Made by a program: the position numbers and the translations under genes. This document shows, piece after piece, positions 36,141-46,256 of a stretch of DNA of 64,000 nucleotides. The notes under the pieces are model-generated. The model did no database searches, was not told where the DNA came from, and was given only the letters and a program-made list of their open reading frames with translations. The number at the start of each line of letters is the position of its first letter. The stretch's first letter is position 1. The DNA is from Pantoea eucalypti (GTDB taxonomy: Bacteria; Pseudomonadota; Gammaproteobacteria; Enterobacterales; Enterobacteriaceae). The stretch lies in NCBI RefSeq assembly GCF_009646115.1, contig NZ_CP045720.1:1-64000 (forward strand), read 5' to 3'.

Positions 36141-37319
36141 CTACAACACATTCTCACCAAAATGCTGGCGATACTCTTTTGGAGTGGTGTCGTAGCTTTT
36201 GCGGAACACTGAATAGAAGTATTGCAGCGAAGGGTAACCGCACATTTGCGAGATCTCATTGATATTGAGCGATGAAGAAGCCAGCAGTTCGCGCGCTTTT
36301 TCCAGTTTTTCGCGATGAATCATGGCATGAATGGTGTCGCCGGTCTCATCACGAAAGCGTTTTTCCAGATTAGATCGCGACAGCCCGACCGCATCCAGCA
36401 CCTGTTCCACCTTAATGCCCTTACAGGCGTTAAAGCGGATGTAGTGCATTGCCTGAATCACCGCCGGATCGCGCAGTGAGCGGAAGTCGGTTGAGCGCCT
36501 TGCGATGACTTTCACCGGCGGCACCAGAATGCGCTGAAGGGGCAGAGGCTGATTATCCAGCAACCGGTGCAGCAGTTTGGCCGCCTGATAACCCATCTGC
36601 CGTGAACCCTGCGCCACGGACGAGAGCGCGACGCGTGACAGATAGCGGGTCAGCTCCTCATTATCAATCCCGATCACCGTTAACTTTTCCGGTACAGGTA
36701 TTTTCAGGTGTTCACAGGCTTGCAGCAGATGTCGCGCCCGGGAGTCAGTCACGGCGATAATGCCGGTTTGCGGCGGCAGTGTCTGCAGCCAGTCGGCGAG
36801 CCGGTTCTGCGCGTGCTGCCAGTTTTCCGGCGCGGTCTCCATGCCCTGATAGACCACGCCCTGGTAACGCTCACGCCCTACCAGCTTACGAAATGCCTGT
36901 TCCCGCTCCTGCGCCCAGCGCTTGCCACTGGAGGCCGGTAAACCATAAAAGGCAAAGCGGTTGATGCCCTTCTCTTTCAGATGCAGAAAAGCTTTCTCCA
37001 CCAGCGCGGCGTTGTCAGTGGCGATGTAATGCACCGGAGGATAATCTTCCTGGCGATGATAAGAGCCACCCACGCCGACAATGGGGACAGAGACATTCGA
37101 CAGCAGAGCTTCGATAGAGCGATCGTCGTAATCGGCGATCACCCCATCACCCAGCCACTCACGGATGTTGTCGATGCGGCAGCGAAAATCTTCTTCGATG
37201 AAGATATCCCAGTCTGTCTGCGACGCCTGTAAATACTCACCGACGCCCTCAACCACCTGACGGTCATACACTTTATTGGCGTTAAACAACAGCGTAATGC
37301 GATAACGTTTATCATGCAT
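36141..37319 (-). CDS. xylR: Xylose operon activator XylR (AraC type)
   Basis: XylR activates xylAB and xylFGH on binding D-xylose. The 392-residue product (E. coli 392) has an N-terminal periplasmic-binding-like xylose domain (LLFNANKVYDRQVVEGVGEY, VPIVGVGGSYH) and two C-terminal AraC helix-turn-helix motifs (GLSRSNLEKRFRDETG, CGYPSLQYFYSVFRKSYDTT). The start at 37319 (MHDKRYRITLLFNANK) is one residue longer than E. coli's MFTKRHRITLL. It follows xylH by 93 bases on the same strand, the same xylFGHR order as E. coli. Confidence 0.97.
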   Translation of the reverse strand: MHDKRYRITLLFNANKVYDRQVVEGVGEYLQASQTDWDIFIEEDFRCRIDNIREWLGDGVIADYDDRSIEALLSNVSVPIVGVGGSYHRQEDYPPVHYIATDNAALVEKAFLHLKEKGINRFAFYGLPASSGKRWAQEREQAFRKLVGRERYQGVVYQGMETAPENWQHAQNRLADWLQTLPPQTGIIAVTDSRARHLLQACEHLKIPVPEKLTVIGIDNEELTRYLSRVALSSVAQGSRQMGYQAAKLLHRLLDNQPLPLQRILVPPVKVIARRSTDFRSLRDPAVIQAMHYIRFNACKGIKVEQVLDAVGLSRSNLEKRFRDETGDTIHAMIHREKLEKARELLASSSLNINEISQMCGYPSLQYFYSVFRKSYDTTPKEYRQHFGENVL

Positions 37320-37412
37320 GATGGCGCGTTCCCTTAAATCCTTAGCGCATTGCATAACACGGCTGAAAGGGGCAAAAAAATTGTTTGCGCCACAATGTGA
37401 TCGCCCGCGCGA

Positions 37413-38597
37413 TTACACCCGACGCCGCGTTGCGGTATCCATCCACACCGCCAGCAGCAGAATCGCGCCTTTGACGATGTACTGCCAGAAAGTCGGCACA
37501 TCCATCATGCTCATGCCGTTATCCAGCGAGGCCATGATAAAGGCCCCCATGACCGCGCCCGCAACCGACCCCACGCCGCCCGCCAGGCTGGTGCCGCCAA
37601 TGACGCAGGCGGCAATCGCGTCGAGTTCCGCAATATTACCCGCCGATGGTGAGCCTGCACCCAGCCGCGAGCTGAGGATCAGCCCGGCAATCGCCACCAT
37701 CACACCGTTGATGGCAAACACCGCCAGCTTGGTGCGCGCCACGTTAATGCCAGAGAGGCGGGCTGCATCTATGTTGCCGCCGATAGCGTAGATACGACGG
37801 CCGAATGCGGTGCGGGTTGCCATAAACATGCCCGCCAGCAGCAGCACAGCCAGCAACAACACCGGCGTAGGTACGCCACGATAATCATTGAGTAACCAGA
37901 TGGCACCCAGCACTAAGATAGCCGTGATCGCCTGACGCCCCACGGTGCCGCTTGCTGCGCCCTGTGGCAGGCCGAGTTGCTGACGACGCAGCCGCAGCCG
38001 CCATTGCCAGAGTGTAAACAGCGCCAGACCTGCAACACCAAAGCCGAAACCGACACCGCCCGGCAGATAACTCTGTCCAATCTGCGACATGCCCGGTGTA
38101 ATCGGCGCAACGGTGGTGCCATCGGTAATGCCGACCAGAATACCGCGGAACGCCAGCATCCCCGCCAGTGTCACAATAAACGACGGCACTTTGCGATACG
38201 CCACCCACCAGCCATTCCAGGTGCCGAGCAGCAGTCCCATCACCAGTGTGACCACGATGGTCAGCGGCAGCGGCCAGCCGAGCCAGACGTCAAAGATTGC
38301 CGCCGCGCCGCCCAGCAGACCCATCATAGAACCCACTGACAGGTCGATCTCCGCCGAGATAATCACGAACACCATGCCGACCGCCAGAATGCCGGTGATA
38401 GCGGTCTGTCGCAGCAGGTTGGAGACGTTACGCGCACTGAGCCACGAGCCGTCGGTAGTCCAGGTAAAGAACAGCGCAATCAGCACAATCGCGCCCAGCA
38501 TCACCAGAACCTGCAGGTTGGGCAGCGTGAACCTGCCCGGTGACGGTTTGCCCGGCGTACCTGAGAGGCGGCTTTGGGTACTTTCACTTTTAAGCAT
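37413..38597 (-). CDS. xylH: Xylose ABC transporter permease XylH
   Basis: XylH is the membrane permease of the XylFGH importer. The 394-residue product (E. coli 393) has about ten predicted segments and family stretches [31 protein letters not shown] and [20 protein letters not shown]. The ATG at 38597 overlaps the xylG stop by 8 bases and has GGAG 9 bases upstream. A GTG at 38606 is an alternative start. A near-palindrome TGTGATCGC-CCGC-GCGATTACA overlaps its stop codon and may be a CRP-like or processing site before xylR. Confidence 0.95.
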   Translation of the reverse strand: MLKSESTQSRLSGTPGKPSPGRFTLPNLQVLVMLGAIVLIALFFTWTTDGSWLSARNVSNLLRQTAITGILAVGMVFVIISAEIDLSVGSMMGLLGGAAAIFDVWLGWPLPLTIVVTLVMGLLLGTWNGWWVAYRKVPSFIVTLAGMLAFRGILVGITDGTTVAPITPGMSQIGQSYLPGGVGFGFGVAGLALFTLWQWRLRLRRQQLGLPQGAASGTVGRQAITAILVLGAIWLLNDYRGVPTPVLLLAVLLLAGMFMATRTAFGRRIYAIGGNIDAARLSGINVARTKLAVFAINGVMVAIAGLILSSRLGAGSPSAGNIAELDAIAACVIGGTSLAGGVGSVAGAVMGAFIMASLDNGMSMMDVPTFWQYIVKGAILLLAVWMDTATRRRV

Positions 38598-40110
38598 AAT
38601 GTTCACTCCGCAGGGCAGCTTCCATCACCTGCTCCTGAGTCAGATTATCGTTAATCAAATCGGCTTTGATCTGCCCTTCATGCATCACCAGAACCCGATC
38701 GCTCAGGCCCAGTACTTCCGGCAGCTCAGAGGAAATCACAATCACCGCGATACCCTGCTGAACCAGCGCATTGATCAGCAGGTAGATCTCCTGACGGGCA
38801 CCCACATCAATGCCGCGTGTCGGTTCATCCAGGATCAGGATTTTTGGATTGAGCAGCAGGCACTTCGCCAGAATCGCTTTCTGCTGGTTGCCGCCGCTTA
38901 AACGGCCAATCGGCAGTTCCGATGAGGAGGTTTTTACGCGCAGCCGACTGATCGCGTCGTTGATCGCTTGCTGCTCCTGCGCTTCATCCAGCGTCGAGAG
39001 TCGGTGACTGAACTGATCCAGTGCCGCCAGGGTAATATTTTTGCCCACCGCCATCAGCGGCACGATGCCATCCTTTTTGCGATCTTCCGGCACCATCGCA
39101 ATGCCGTGCGCAATCGCGGCACGGCAATCAGTGATGTTGACCTGTTTGTCGTTGATCCAGATATCACCCTGCCAGCGCCCAGGCCAGACACCAAACAGGC
39201 ACTGCACCGTTTCAGTCCTGCCTGCGCCGACCAGCCCGGCAATGCCAAGGATTTCACCGCGTCTGAGTGTGAACGAGACGTTGTTGACGCGGCGGATGTG
39301 GCGGTTAACCGGATGCCAGGCGGTGAGATTGTCCACTTTGAGTATCACATCGCCAATCTGATGCGGCGCATGGGGATAGAGCGCGGTCAGCTCGCGTCCG
39401 ACCATCATGGTGATGATGTCATCTTCGCTCAGGCCTGCCGCAGGACGGGTGGCAATATGCTGGCCGTCACGGATTACGCAGATGGTGTCGGAGATCGCCT
39501 TGACCTCGTTCAGCTTGTGCGAGATGTAGATGCAGGCGATACCGTGTTCACGCAGATTACGAATGATGCTCAGCAGCACATCCGTCTCCTGCTCCGTCAG
39601 AGAAGAGGTCGGCTCATCCAGAATCAGCAGCCGGACCTGTTTGTTAAGGGCGCGGGCAATCTCCACCAGCTGCTGCTGACCCAGGCCTAACTCGCCCACG
39701 CGGGTTGCAGGCGAGACGTTCAGCCCGACCCGCGCCAGCAGTTGCTGGCAGCGCAGGGTCATGGTTTCATCATCCACCATGCCGAAACGACTCAGTTCGG
39801 CGCCGAGGAAGATGTTCTCCATCACCGTCAGTTGCCGCACCAGCGCCAGCTCCTGATGGATAATCACAATGCCTTTACGTTCGGTATCGCGAATGGTCTG
39901 TGCCTGAATGTCGTCGCCAGAGAAGTGAATCTGTCCCTCAAAATCGCCGTGCGGATAGAGTCCGCACAGGATTTTCATCAGCGTCGATTTGCCCGATCCA
40001 TTCTCACCGCACAACGACATCACTTCACCCGCCTCAAGTTGCAGGCTGACATCATTCAGCGCCTTAACAGCACCGAAACGTTTGGTGATGTTTTTCATTT
40101 CCAGCAGCAT
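38590..40110 (-). CDS. xylG: Xylose ABC transporter ATP-binding protein XylG
   Basis: XylG is a tandem ABC ATPase that powers xylose import. The 506-residue product has Walker [10 protein letters not shown] in the first half and GLVGAGRTE, a degenerate loop, in the second, with [16 protein letters not shown] as the second signature and [15 protein letters not shown] as the second Walker B. E. coli XylG is 513 residues. It overlaps xylH by 8 bases and follows xylF by 28 bases. Confidence 0.96.
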   Translation of the reverse strand: MLLEMKNITKRFGAVKALNDVSLQLEAGEVMSLCGENGSGKSTLMKILCGLYPHGDFEGQIHFSGDDIQAQTIRDTERKGIVIIHQELALVRQLTVMENIFLGAELSRFGMVDDETMTLRCQQLLARVGLNVSPATRVGELGLGQQQLVEIARALNKQVRLLILDEPTSSLTEQETDVLLSIIRNLREHGIACIYISHKLNEVKAISDTICVIRDGQHIATRPAAGLSEDDIITMMVGRELTALYPHAPHQIGDVILKVDNLTAWHPVNRHIRRVNNVSFTLRRGEILGIAGLVGAGRTETVQCLFGVWPGRWQGDIWINDKQVNITDCRAAIAHGIAMVPEDRKKDGIVPLMAVGKNITLAALDQFSHRLSTLDEAQEQQAINDAISRLRVKTSSSELPIGRLSGGNQQKAILAKCLLLNPKILILDEPTRGIDVGARQEIYLLINALVQQGIAVIVISSELPEVLGLSDRVLVMHEGQIKADLINDNLTQEQVMEAALRSEHYA

Positions 40111-40138
40111 CGACTGTTCTCCCTCACGCTATGCGCGG

Positions 40139-41131
40139 TCAGAGTTCGCTCTGTTTGTGGAAACCGTCTTTCACCACGGTGCTTTCGATATTGTCTTTGT
40201 TAACCGGAATCGGCTTCAGCAGCCGTGACGGCACATCTTTCAGGCCATTGTTCAGCGTGCTGTTGCTGGCGGGTGTTTTGCCCTCACCCAGTTCGACGGC
40301 TATTTTCGCCGCTTCGGTGGCCAGCTCCGTGATCGGTTTGTAAACCGTCATGGTCTGCGTACCCGCTTTGATACGTTTAATCGCGGCCAGATCGGCATCC
40401 TGTCCGGAGATCGCCACTTTTCCGGCCAGCCCCTGCGCGCTAAGGGCCTGAATGGCACCGCCTGCGGTGGCATCATTTGAGGCAACGACCGCATCAATGT
40501 GGTTACTGTTGGCGGTCAGGGCATTTTCCATAATTTTCAGGGCGTTTTCCGGCAGCCAGGCATCGACCCACTGATCGCCGACAATTTTAATGCTGCCGTT
40601 ATCAATATAAGGTTTTAACACTTTCATCTGTCCGGCACGGAACAGGCGGGCGTTATTATCCACTGGCGAACCGCCCATTAAAAAATAGTTGCCCTTAGGC
40701 ACCTGTTTCACAATGCTTTCGGCCTGCAACTCGCCCACTTTTTCATTATCGAAAGAGATATAAAAATCGATATCGGCATTATTTATCATTCGGTCATAGG
40801 CCAGCACTTTAATGCCTTCCCGTTTCGCTTCAGCGACAACGTTACTCAATACCTGACCGTTGTAGGGAATAATCACCAGCACATCGACACCGCGATTGAT
40901 CATATTTTCAATCTGCGACATCTGTGTCTCTTCGTTGCCGTTGGCTGACTGAACAAACACCTTAGCACCCAGTGTTTCCGCCTGTTTAACGAAAATATTG
41001 CGGTCTTTCTGCCAGCGCTCAAGGCGCAAATCGTCAATCGCCATGCCGATCTTCACTTCTTTTGCCACGCTGGTCTGGCTGAACAGCGCCAGCGCCGCGC
41101 AGGCGGCGAGCAGTGCATGTTTCATCTTCAT
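40139..41131 (-). CDS. xylF: Xylose-binding periplasmic protein XylF
   Basis: XylF is the periplasmic xylose receptor of XylFGH. The 330-residue precursor has a signal peptide (MKMKHALLAACAALALFSQT, cleaved before KEVKIG) and the sugar-binding core, with KEVKIGMAIDDLRLERWQKD and the binding residues in IDFYISFDNEKVGELQA and VVASNDATAGG. The ATG at 41131 has AGGA 8 bases upstream; an ATG at 41140 is a less likely alternative. It is divergent from xylA across a 344-base regulatory gap. Confidence 0.97.
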   Translation of the reverse strand: MKMKHALLAACAALALFSQTSVAKEVKIGMAIDDLRLERWQKDRNIFVKQAETLGAKVFVQSANGNEETQMSQIENMINRGVDVLVIIPYNGQVLSNVVAEAKREGIKVLAYDRMINNADIDFYISFDNEKVGELQAESIVKQVPKGNYFLMGGSPVDNNARLFRAGQMKVLKPYIDNGSIKIVGDQWVDAWLPENALKIMENALTANSNHIDAVVASNDATAGGAIQALSAQGLAGKVAISGQDADLAAIKRIKAGTQTMTVYKPITELATEAAKIAVELGEGKTPASNSTLNNGLKDVPSRLLKPIPVNKDNIESTVVKDGFHKQSEL

Positions 41132-41475
41132 TGTGATCATCCTGTAGGTTGAGGCTATTGTCGTTTCAGGCCTATAAACCAGGCGGATGAATTGTTGCCC
41201 TTCTTCTCCGGTTACAGCAATTACTGATTTTTATCCGGCTATTACGTTTTTTGGTTTATTTCATTTTTTATGAGCGCGATCGAGGTTTCATCTTTTTAAG
41301 ACAAGAGAGTGAACAGGTTAAATCATCCCGTTAATAACATTATTTTGCGAGACAGCGCACAAATAATAATTATCTGATGCCCGTTATGAAATATCGTAAT
41401 TGAGCTGAAGCCACAGCCCCTATTGAATATTGCTTCAACGCAGACCATTCGGGTACTGATGCTAAGGAGCACACC
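41132..41475. promoter_or_regulatory. Divergent xylF-xylA regulatory region
   Basis: This 344-base AT-rich region drives xylFGH(R) leftward and xylAB rightward. A CRP-like site TGCGA-GACAGC-GCACA lies at 41346-41361, matching 4 of 5 bases in each half of TGTGA-N6-TCACA. XylR sites are expected on both sides, but I cannot fix them by eye. In E. coli the same divergent arrangement is controlled by CRP and XylR. Confidence 0.75.
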
Positions 41476-42798
41476 ATGCACGCTTATTTCGATCAGATCG
41501 ATCGGGTTCGTTATGAAGGCACCCAGTCGACGCATCCTCTTGCTTTCCGCCACTACAATCCCGATGAGGTCATCCTCGGCAAGACCATGGCGGAGCATCT
41601 GCGCTTTGCTGCCTGTTACTGGCACACCTTCTGCTGGAATGGTGCAGATATGTTTGGCGTGGGGGCTTTTGATCGCCCATGGCAGAAAAGCGGGGATGCG
41701 CTACAGCAGGCAAAACTAAAGGCGGATGTGGCCTTTGAGTTTTTCCATAAACTGAATGTGCCGTGGTACTGCTTCCATGACGTTGATGTCTCACCTGAAG
41801 GTGATTCGCTGCACAGCTACAAAGAAAACTTTGCCGCTATGACCGATAAACTGCTGGAGAAACAGCAAGAGACTGGCGTGAAACTGTTGTGGGGCACGGC
41901 CAACTGCTTTACCCATCCGCGATACGGGGCTGGCGCTGCCACTAATCCCGATCCGGAAGTCTTTGCCTGGGCCGCGACGCAGGTCTGCAGTGCTATGCAG
42001 GCGACCAAAACCCTGGGCGGCGAAAACTATGTGTTGTGGGGCGGACGGGAAGGCTATGAAACGCTGCTGAATACCGATCTGCGCCAGGAGCGCGAGCAGA
42101 TTGGCCGCTTTATGCAAATGGTGGTCGAACACAAACATAAAATTGGCTTCCAGGGCACGCTGCTGATTGAACCGAAACCGCAGGAGCCGACTAAGCATCA
42201 GTATGATTATGATGTCGCGACGGTGTATGGCTTCCTGAAACAGTTCGGCCTGGAGAAAGAGATCAAGGTTAACGTGGAGGCCAACCACGCCACGCTGGCG
42301 GGCCACTCTTTCCATCATGAAATCGCTACCGCTATTGCGCTGGGTATTTTTGGTTCAGTCGATGCCAACCGCGGCGATCCGCAGTGCGGCTGGGATACCG
42401 ATCAGTTCCCGGTCAGCGTGGAAGAGAATGCACTGGTGATGTATGAGATCCTTAAAGCGGGCGGCTTTACCACTGGCGGCTTAAACTTTGATGCCAAAGT
42501 GCGTCGTCAGAGCACCGATAAATATGATCTCTTCTACGGTCATATTGGCGCGATGGATACCATGGCGCTGGCGCTGAAAGTGGCGGCTCGCATGATCAGC
42601 GATGGTGAACTTGATAAGCGTGTGGCACAGCGCTACAGCGGCTGGAATGGTGAGTTCGGTCAGCAAATTTTGAAAGGTGAGTTTTCACTGGAGGCACTGG
42701 CGGCGCATGCTCAGCAGCAGCAACTCAATCCGCAGCATCAGAGCGGACGTCAGGAGCAGCTGGAAAATCTGGTGAATCACTACCTGTTTGATTTCTAA
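41476..42798 (+). CDS. xylA: Xylose isomerase
   Basis: XylA converts D-xylose to D-xylulose. The 440-residue product matches the E. coli length. Metal and substrate residues are in [40 protein letters not shown] and VDANRGD. It has a good ribosome site (AAGGAG) and precedes xylB by 17 bases. It is transcribed away from xylF. Confidence 0.98.
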   Translation: MHAYFDQIDRVRYEGTQSTHPLAFRHYNPDEVILGKTMAEHLRFAACYWHTFCWNGADMFGVGAFDRPWQKSGDALQQAKLKADVAFEFFHKLNVPWYCFHDVDVSPEGDSLHSYKENFAAMTDKLLEKQQETGVKLLWGTANCFTHPRYGAGAATNPDPEVFAWAATQVCSAMQATKTLGGENYVLWGGREGYETLLNTDLRQEREQIGRFMQMVVEHKHKIGFQGTLLIEPKPQEPTKHQYDYDVATVYGFLKQFGLEKEIKVNVEANHATLAGHSFHHEIATAIALGIFGSVDANRGDPQCGWDTDQFPVSVEENALVMYEILKAGGFTTGGLNFDAKVRRQSTDKYDLFYGHIGAMDTMALALKVAARMISDGELDKRVAQRYSGWNGEFGQQILKGEFSLEALAAHAQQQQLNPQHQSGRQEQLENLVNHYLFDF

Positions 42799-42815
42799 CC
42801 CTTCAGGAGCAGAGC

Positions 42816-44258
42816 ATGTTTATCGGGATCGATTTAGGCACCTCTGGCGTCAAAGTGGTGCTGATGGATGCACAGGGCAACGTGGTGGCGACAGAAACGT
42901 CGCCCCTGCAGGTTTCGCGTCCACAGCCCTTGTGGAGTGAACAGGATCCCGAAAGCTGGTGGCAGGCGCTGGAGCTGGCTATGCAGGCGCTGAGCGCGAA
43001 GCAGGACCTGCGTGCAGTGCAGGCCATCGGGCTGAGCGGACAGATGCATGGTGCCACGCTGCTCGACAGCGCTAACCAGGTATTACGTCCGGCCATGCTC
43101 TGGAATGACGGACGCAGCGAGGCGCAGTGTCGTGAGCTGGAACGGAAGGTGCCGGATTCACGGGCTATCACCGGCAACCTGATGATGCCCGGCTTCACAG
43201 CTCCCAAGCTGCTGTGGGTGCAGCAGCATGAACCGGCCATCTTCAGTCAGATTGCTCACGTGCTGTTGCCCAAAGATTATCTGCGCTGGCGATTAAGTGG
43301 CGACTTCGCCACTGATATGTCCGATGCCGCAGGGACAATGTGGCTGGATGTGGCGCAGCGTGACTGGAGCGATGTGATGCTGCACGCCTGCGATCTCTGC
43401 CGGGAGCAGATGCCGACGCTCTATGAAGGCAATGCCCTGACGGGCACTCTGCATGCTGAACTGGCAACACGGTGGAAGATGAACGCGGTGCCGCTGGCTG
43501 CGGGCGGTGGCGACAATGCTGCAGGTGCGATAGGTGTCGGCATGACCGAACCCGGTCAGGGAATGCTGTCGCTGGGGACATCGGGCGTCTACTTTGTGGT
43601 AAGCGACGGCTATCTCAGCAATCCGGCGCGCGCGGTACACAGCTTCTGCCATGCGTTACCGCAGCGCTGGCATCTGATGTCGGTGATGCTCAGCGCAGCC
43701 TCCTGTCTGGACTGGGCAGCAACGCTGACCGGATGCAAAGATGTTCCTGAGCTGCTGGCTGAAGCGGAGCGCGCACGCGATGACGTACCCGGGTTATGGT
43801 TTTTGCCCTATCTTTCCGGTGAGCGTACGCCGCATAACAACCCGAATGCACTGGGCGCCTTCTTTGGCTTTACCCACCAGCATGGCCGGCCTGAGCTGGC
43901 ACGATCGGTGCTGGAAGGGGTGGGATTTGCTCTGGCGCAGGGCATGGATGTGCTGCATGAGTGTGGCGTGCAGCCAAAGAGTATTATGTTGATCGGCGGC
44001 GGCGCACGCAGCACCCTGTGGCGTCAGATGCTGGCGGATATCAGTGGCCAGACGCTGGACTATTGCCACGGAGGTGAAGTGGGTCCGGCTCTGGGCGCCG
44101 CAAGGCTGGCGCAGCAGGCGCTGAATCCGGAAGTCACCGTCCCGACGCCGACTCTGGTGCAGCGGCATCAACCGGATCCGGACAAAAGGGTACATTACCA
44201 GTCACGTCGGGAGACCTTTTCAATTCTGTATCAGCAACTTCTGCCGCTCATGAAGTAA
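42816..44258 (+). CDS. xylB: Xylulokinase
   Basis: XylB phosphorylates D-xylulose to xylulose 5-phosphate for the pentose phosphate pathway. The 480-residue product is an FGGY-family kinase with the phosphate motif IGIDLGTSGVKVVLMD, LSGQMHGATLLD, WNDGRS and a second phosphate loop LIGGGARSTLWRQMLAD. E. coli XylB is 484 residues. It lies 17 bases after xylA with AGGAGCAG upstream, and is followed by a terminator-like hairpin. Confidence 0.97.
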   Translation: MFIGIDLGTSGVKVVLMDAQGNVVATETSPLQVSRPQPLWSEQDPESWWQALELAMQALSAKQDLRAVQAIGLSGQMHGATLLDSANQVLRPAMLWNDGRSEAQCRELERKVPDSRAITGNLMMPGFTAPKLLWVQQHEPAIFSQIAHVLLPKDYLRWRLSGDFATDMSDAAGTMWLDVAQRDWSDVMLHACDLCREQMPTLYEGNALTGTLHAELATRWKMNAVPLAAGGGDNAAGAIGVGMTEPGQGMLSLGTSGVYFVVSDGYLSNPARAVHSFCHALPQRWHLMSVMLSAASCLDWAATLTGCKDVPELLAEAERARDDVPGLWFLPYLSGERTPHNNPNALGAFFGFTHQHGRPELARSVLEGVGFALAQGMDVLHECGVQPKSIMLIGGGARSTLWRQMLADISGQTLDYCHGGEVGPALGAARLAQQALNPEVTVPTPTLVQRHQPDPDKRVHYQSRRETFSILYQQLLPLMK

Positions 44259-44264
44259 TCCGTC

Positions 44265-44304
44265 CAGGATGCCCGGTTTAGCAACCGTTTGGCCTGGCAT
44301 CCTT
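44265..44304 (+). terminator. Terminator-like hairpin after xylB
   Basis: A two-part hairpin with an outer stem AGGATGCC/GGCATCCT and an inner stem CGGTT/AACCG starts about 8 bases after the xylB stop. The following TCCTTATTG is weakly T-rich. It probably ends the xylAB transcript. Confidence 0.65.
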
Positions 44305-44371
44305 CCTTATTGCTACTGCCTCTTACTGTTCAGCCGCTGCCGTATTAACGCGTCTCCTGGCGCAGTATCAA

Positions 44372-44485
44372 TTAATGGCCCCCGTCGATAATAAGGTTTA
44401 ATGCTGGCGTATGCCGATAAGCCAGGCTGGCGATGTTGTCTGCCGGTGTGCGAAGCAGGCGGATACTGTTTACCACCTTGCCCCA
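44372..44485 (-). pseudogene. Possible remnant of a short-chain dehydrogenase C terminus
   Basis: One minus-strand frame here reads an NSIRLLRTPADNIASL segment and ends NLIIDGGH followed by a stop. This resembles the C-terminal end of short-chain dehydrogenases (R-TPxDIA ... xxVDGG). Upstream the frame is closed by a TAG, and no start or Rossmann motif is left, so it would be a decayed fragment of fewer than 40 codons. The similarity is short and judged by eye only. It lies in the 539-base gap between xylB and the first small zinc-type protein; the rest of the gap (44490-44790) is AT-rich with no gene seen. Confidence 0.3.
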
Positions 44486-44797
44486 CTATTCTTTGCACTG
44501 ACGCTTAATCAGTCAACACCAGAAAAGTGTATCTCAGCTAACTGCCAGCTTATTTCGCTGCTACACTAAAATGCTTCTGTTTTACGTAACGTGAAATTCA
44601 GCGTTGATTCAGATTGCGCGGGTTAAACCGGTTAAATACCTTAACGCAAATTAAAACGATTTTTTGGGCGCGCGCATTTAGTTCCAGGCGAGTTATGCAA
44701 TCATTATCTGCCCGACAATAGAAACTATAATAATAAGAATCAATATCATTATCTTTCACCTGATATATTCAGGTCCAGTAATGCTTAAGGAATTAGC

Positions 44798-45283
44798 ATG
44801 TTAAAAGCAATGAAATACTACATCAGCAATCATTATGAGAGCGGAACGTTGTTACATCGGGAAGGGTGTAATTTAATTCCGAAGTCTCTCGACGATCGGA
44901 CATTTATTGGCACCCTTTATACAGCGCTGCAGGCAATGACCGTAGCTTTACAGCATCACCACGAAGTTGGCCGATGTCTGGTATGCCTGAAACAACCCAA
45001 TAATGGTCAGGCTGACGCAATAGAAGAAGGAAGTATCAAATCTTTCACGAAGCCAGCTACCACCCTGGTTCAAAGGACTGCGGCCAAAGCAAAGAAGAGG
45101 CCTGCGATAGCAGGCCATACGTGCCAGCTAGCTGAAAGATCTGGCATCACACATGCTAGGGTGATGCTGAATAAAAACCCTGAGCCCCAGCAGATATTGG
45201 GTCCACAACGGGTGGTGAAGATAAAGAATGGCCTGCAGGTTGTTGCGGTGCAACATTCCCCCTTTCACTGGCAGAGTGAGTAG
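44798..45283 (+). CDS. Putative zinc-binding small protein, paralogue 1, with extended tail
   Basis: The 161-residue protein begins MLKAMKYYISNHYESGTLLH. Its first ~62 residues parallel the gene at 45984: KAMKxYxSxH, LLHRxxC, FIGxxYT, QAxxVA and a final CxxC. The ligand set His/Cys plus CxxC (LHREGC ... CLVC) suggests a single zinc site, somewhat like the small metal-binding domain of Ada-type proteins. Residues 63-161 are basic and not recognised. The ATG has AAGGA 8 bases upstream. It lies in an AT-rich stretch and is followed by a terminator. No known function. Confidence 0.65.
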   Translation: MLKAMKYYISNHYESGTLLHREGCNLIPKSLDDRTFIGTLYTALQAMTVALQHHHEVGRCLVCLKQPNNGQADAIEEGSIKSFTKPATTLVQRTAAKAKKRPAIAGHTCQLAERSGITHARVMLNKNPEPQQILGPQRVVKIKNGLQVVAVQHSPFHWQSE

Positions 45284-45328
45284 CACCTGACAACAGAATA
45301 AAGTACCTGAAGCAAGTCGCTGACTTAT

Positions 45329-45364
45329 GCCGCAAGCAGATTACTCCGCCTGCGGCTTTTTTTT
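45329..45364 (+). terminator. Rho-independent terminator after paralogue 1
   Basis: A stem GCCGCA/TGCGGC, with a second inner pairing GCAG.../...CCGC in the loop, is followed by eight T residues. It ends the small zinc-type gene's transcript 46 bases after its stop, supporting that the gene is real and expressed. Confidence 0.8.
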
Positions 45365-45983
45365 GGTATTACGCTGTGCGGTAACGGCGCATTACATCCA
45401 CACCCTGCATGACGATATTACCCACGCTCATCTGACGATAAAAAAAAGACCTGGATAAAATTGTTTAATGATTTACTGCCACAGGTAATAATAACGCTTA
45501 TCAATCATACCCTTAATGTAACATTTACAGGCTCAGCCAAAGTTATATTGATCAAATATTTTGATCTTATTTTCGATTTAAGATCACAATTATTGAATCA
45601 AACCTCAGTGCGTATAAAATAAGAACTCTTTTAACTCAGGTTCTTATGGCTTTTTTTCTATGCCCTTATTCTTACTCATCGTAATGTTTTATGAAACGGA
45701 CTAGTGTTTACGAAACAATAAATCAGTAACTTAGCAGAACTATCCTTCTTAGATTCTAAAGCAAAAAAAGATTTATCTGTACAAGGTATTTATTTAGCCC
45801 AAATAAAAATGTTTTTTAACTTTAAAATTAAATGCTAAATTTATTTAACGCAAACGAGCTAATGTGAAAACCGCAATCATATTAATTTCACATGGATTCA
45901 GACGCTGCTTTTACAGGTTATGGCTAACCTTAAAAAGCGCATTTTTAAATTTTCGTTTGTTACACACAGCAAAAGGATATGGC
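45365..45983. other. AT-rich gene-free region with nested palindromes
   Basis: Together with the preceding terminator, about 700 bases (45284-45983) separate the two paralogues. The sequence is strongly AT-rich. A perfect repeat GATCAAA-TAT-TTTGATC (45550-45566) is followed by GATCTT (45563-45568) paired with AAGATC (45579-45584). No coding frame is convincing, apart from an open frame from 45864 that only extends the next gene. Such composition is typical of horizontally acquired, H-NS-bound DNA, and promoters for paralogue 2 should lie here. Confidence 0.55.
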
Positions 45984-46256
45984 ATGTATAAGGCCATGAA
46001 ATTCTACGTCAGCGATCATTCAACCGGAGGATTGCTGCTGCATCGGATGGATTGTCCGCAGCTGCCTTCAGAGACAAGGCGGGCGTTTATAGGAAGTTGC
46101 TATACTATCAATCAGGCACTTAGCGTAGCCAGGATAAGCTATACGGGTGTGATGGCATGTCCATTCTGTGCCAGTAAGTCTGATATAAAATCCGTTAAGT
46201 CAGAAGCAAATTTGGTGTTAAAAAAAGCGACAAGACCCAGAAAGAAATTAATCTGA
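45984..46256 (+). CDS. Putative zinc-binding small protein, paralogue 2
   Basis: The 90-residue protein begins MYKAMKFYVSDHSTGGLLLH and carries the same pattern as the gene at 44798: LLHRMDC, FIGSCYT, NQALSVA and a terminal CPFC, then a lysine-rich tail. The ATG at 45984 follows AAAGGATA at a proper distance; a frame open to 45864 would add 40 basic, hydrophobic residues that have no counterpart in the paralogue. It probably binds one zinc through His/Cys and CxxC. Function is unknown. It lies alone in AT-rich DNA and is followed by a palindrome and a terminator. Confidence 0.68.
   Translation: MYKAMKFYVSDHSTGGLLLHRMDCPQLPSETRRAFIGSCYTINQALSVARISYTGVMACPFCASKSDIKSVKSEANLVLKKATRPRKKLI

Noticed and set aside
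44313-44498. Minus-strand open frame of 61 codons after xylB
   Set aside because: It has no homologous look or ribosome site. A different frame of the same stretch gives the dehydrogenase-like ending.
45864-45983. Forty-codon N-terminal extension of paralogue 2
   Set aside because: It has no counterpart in paralogue 1, and a good ribosome site stands before the ATG at 45984.
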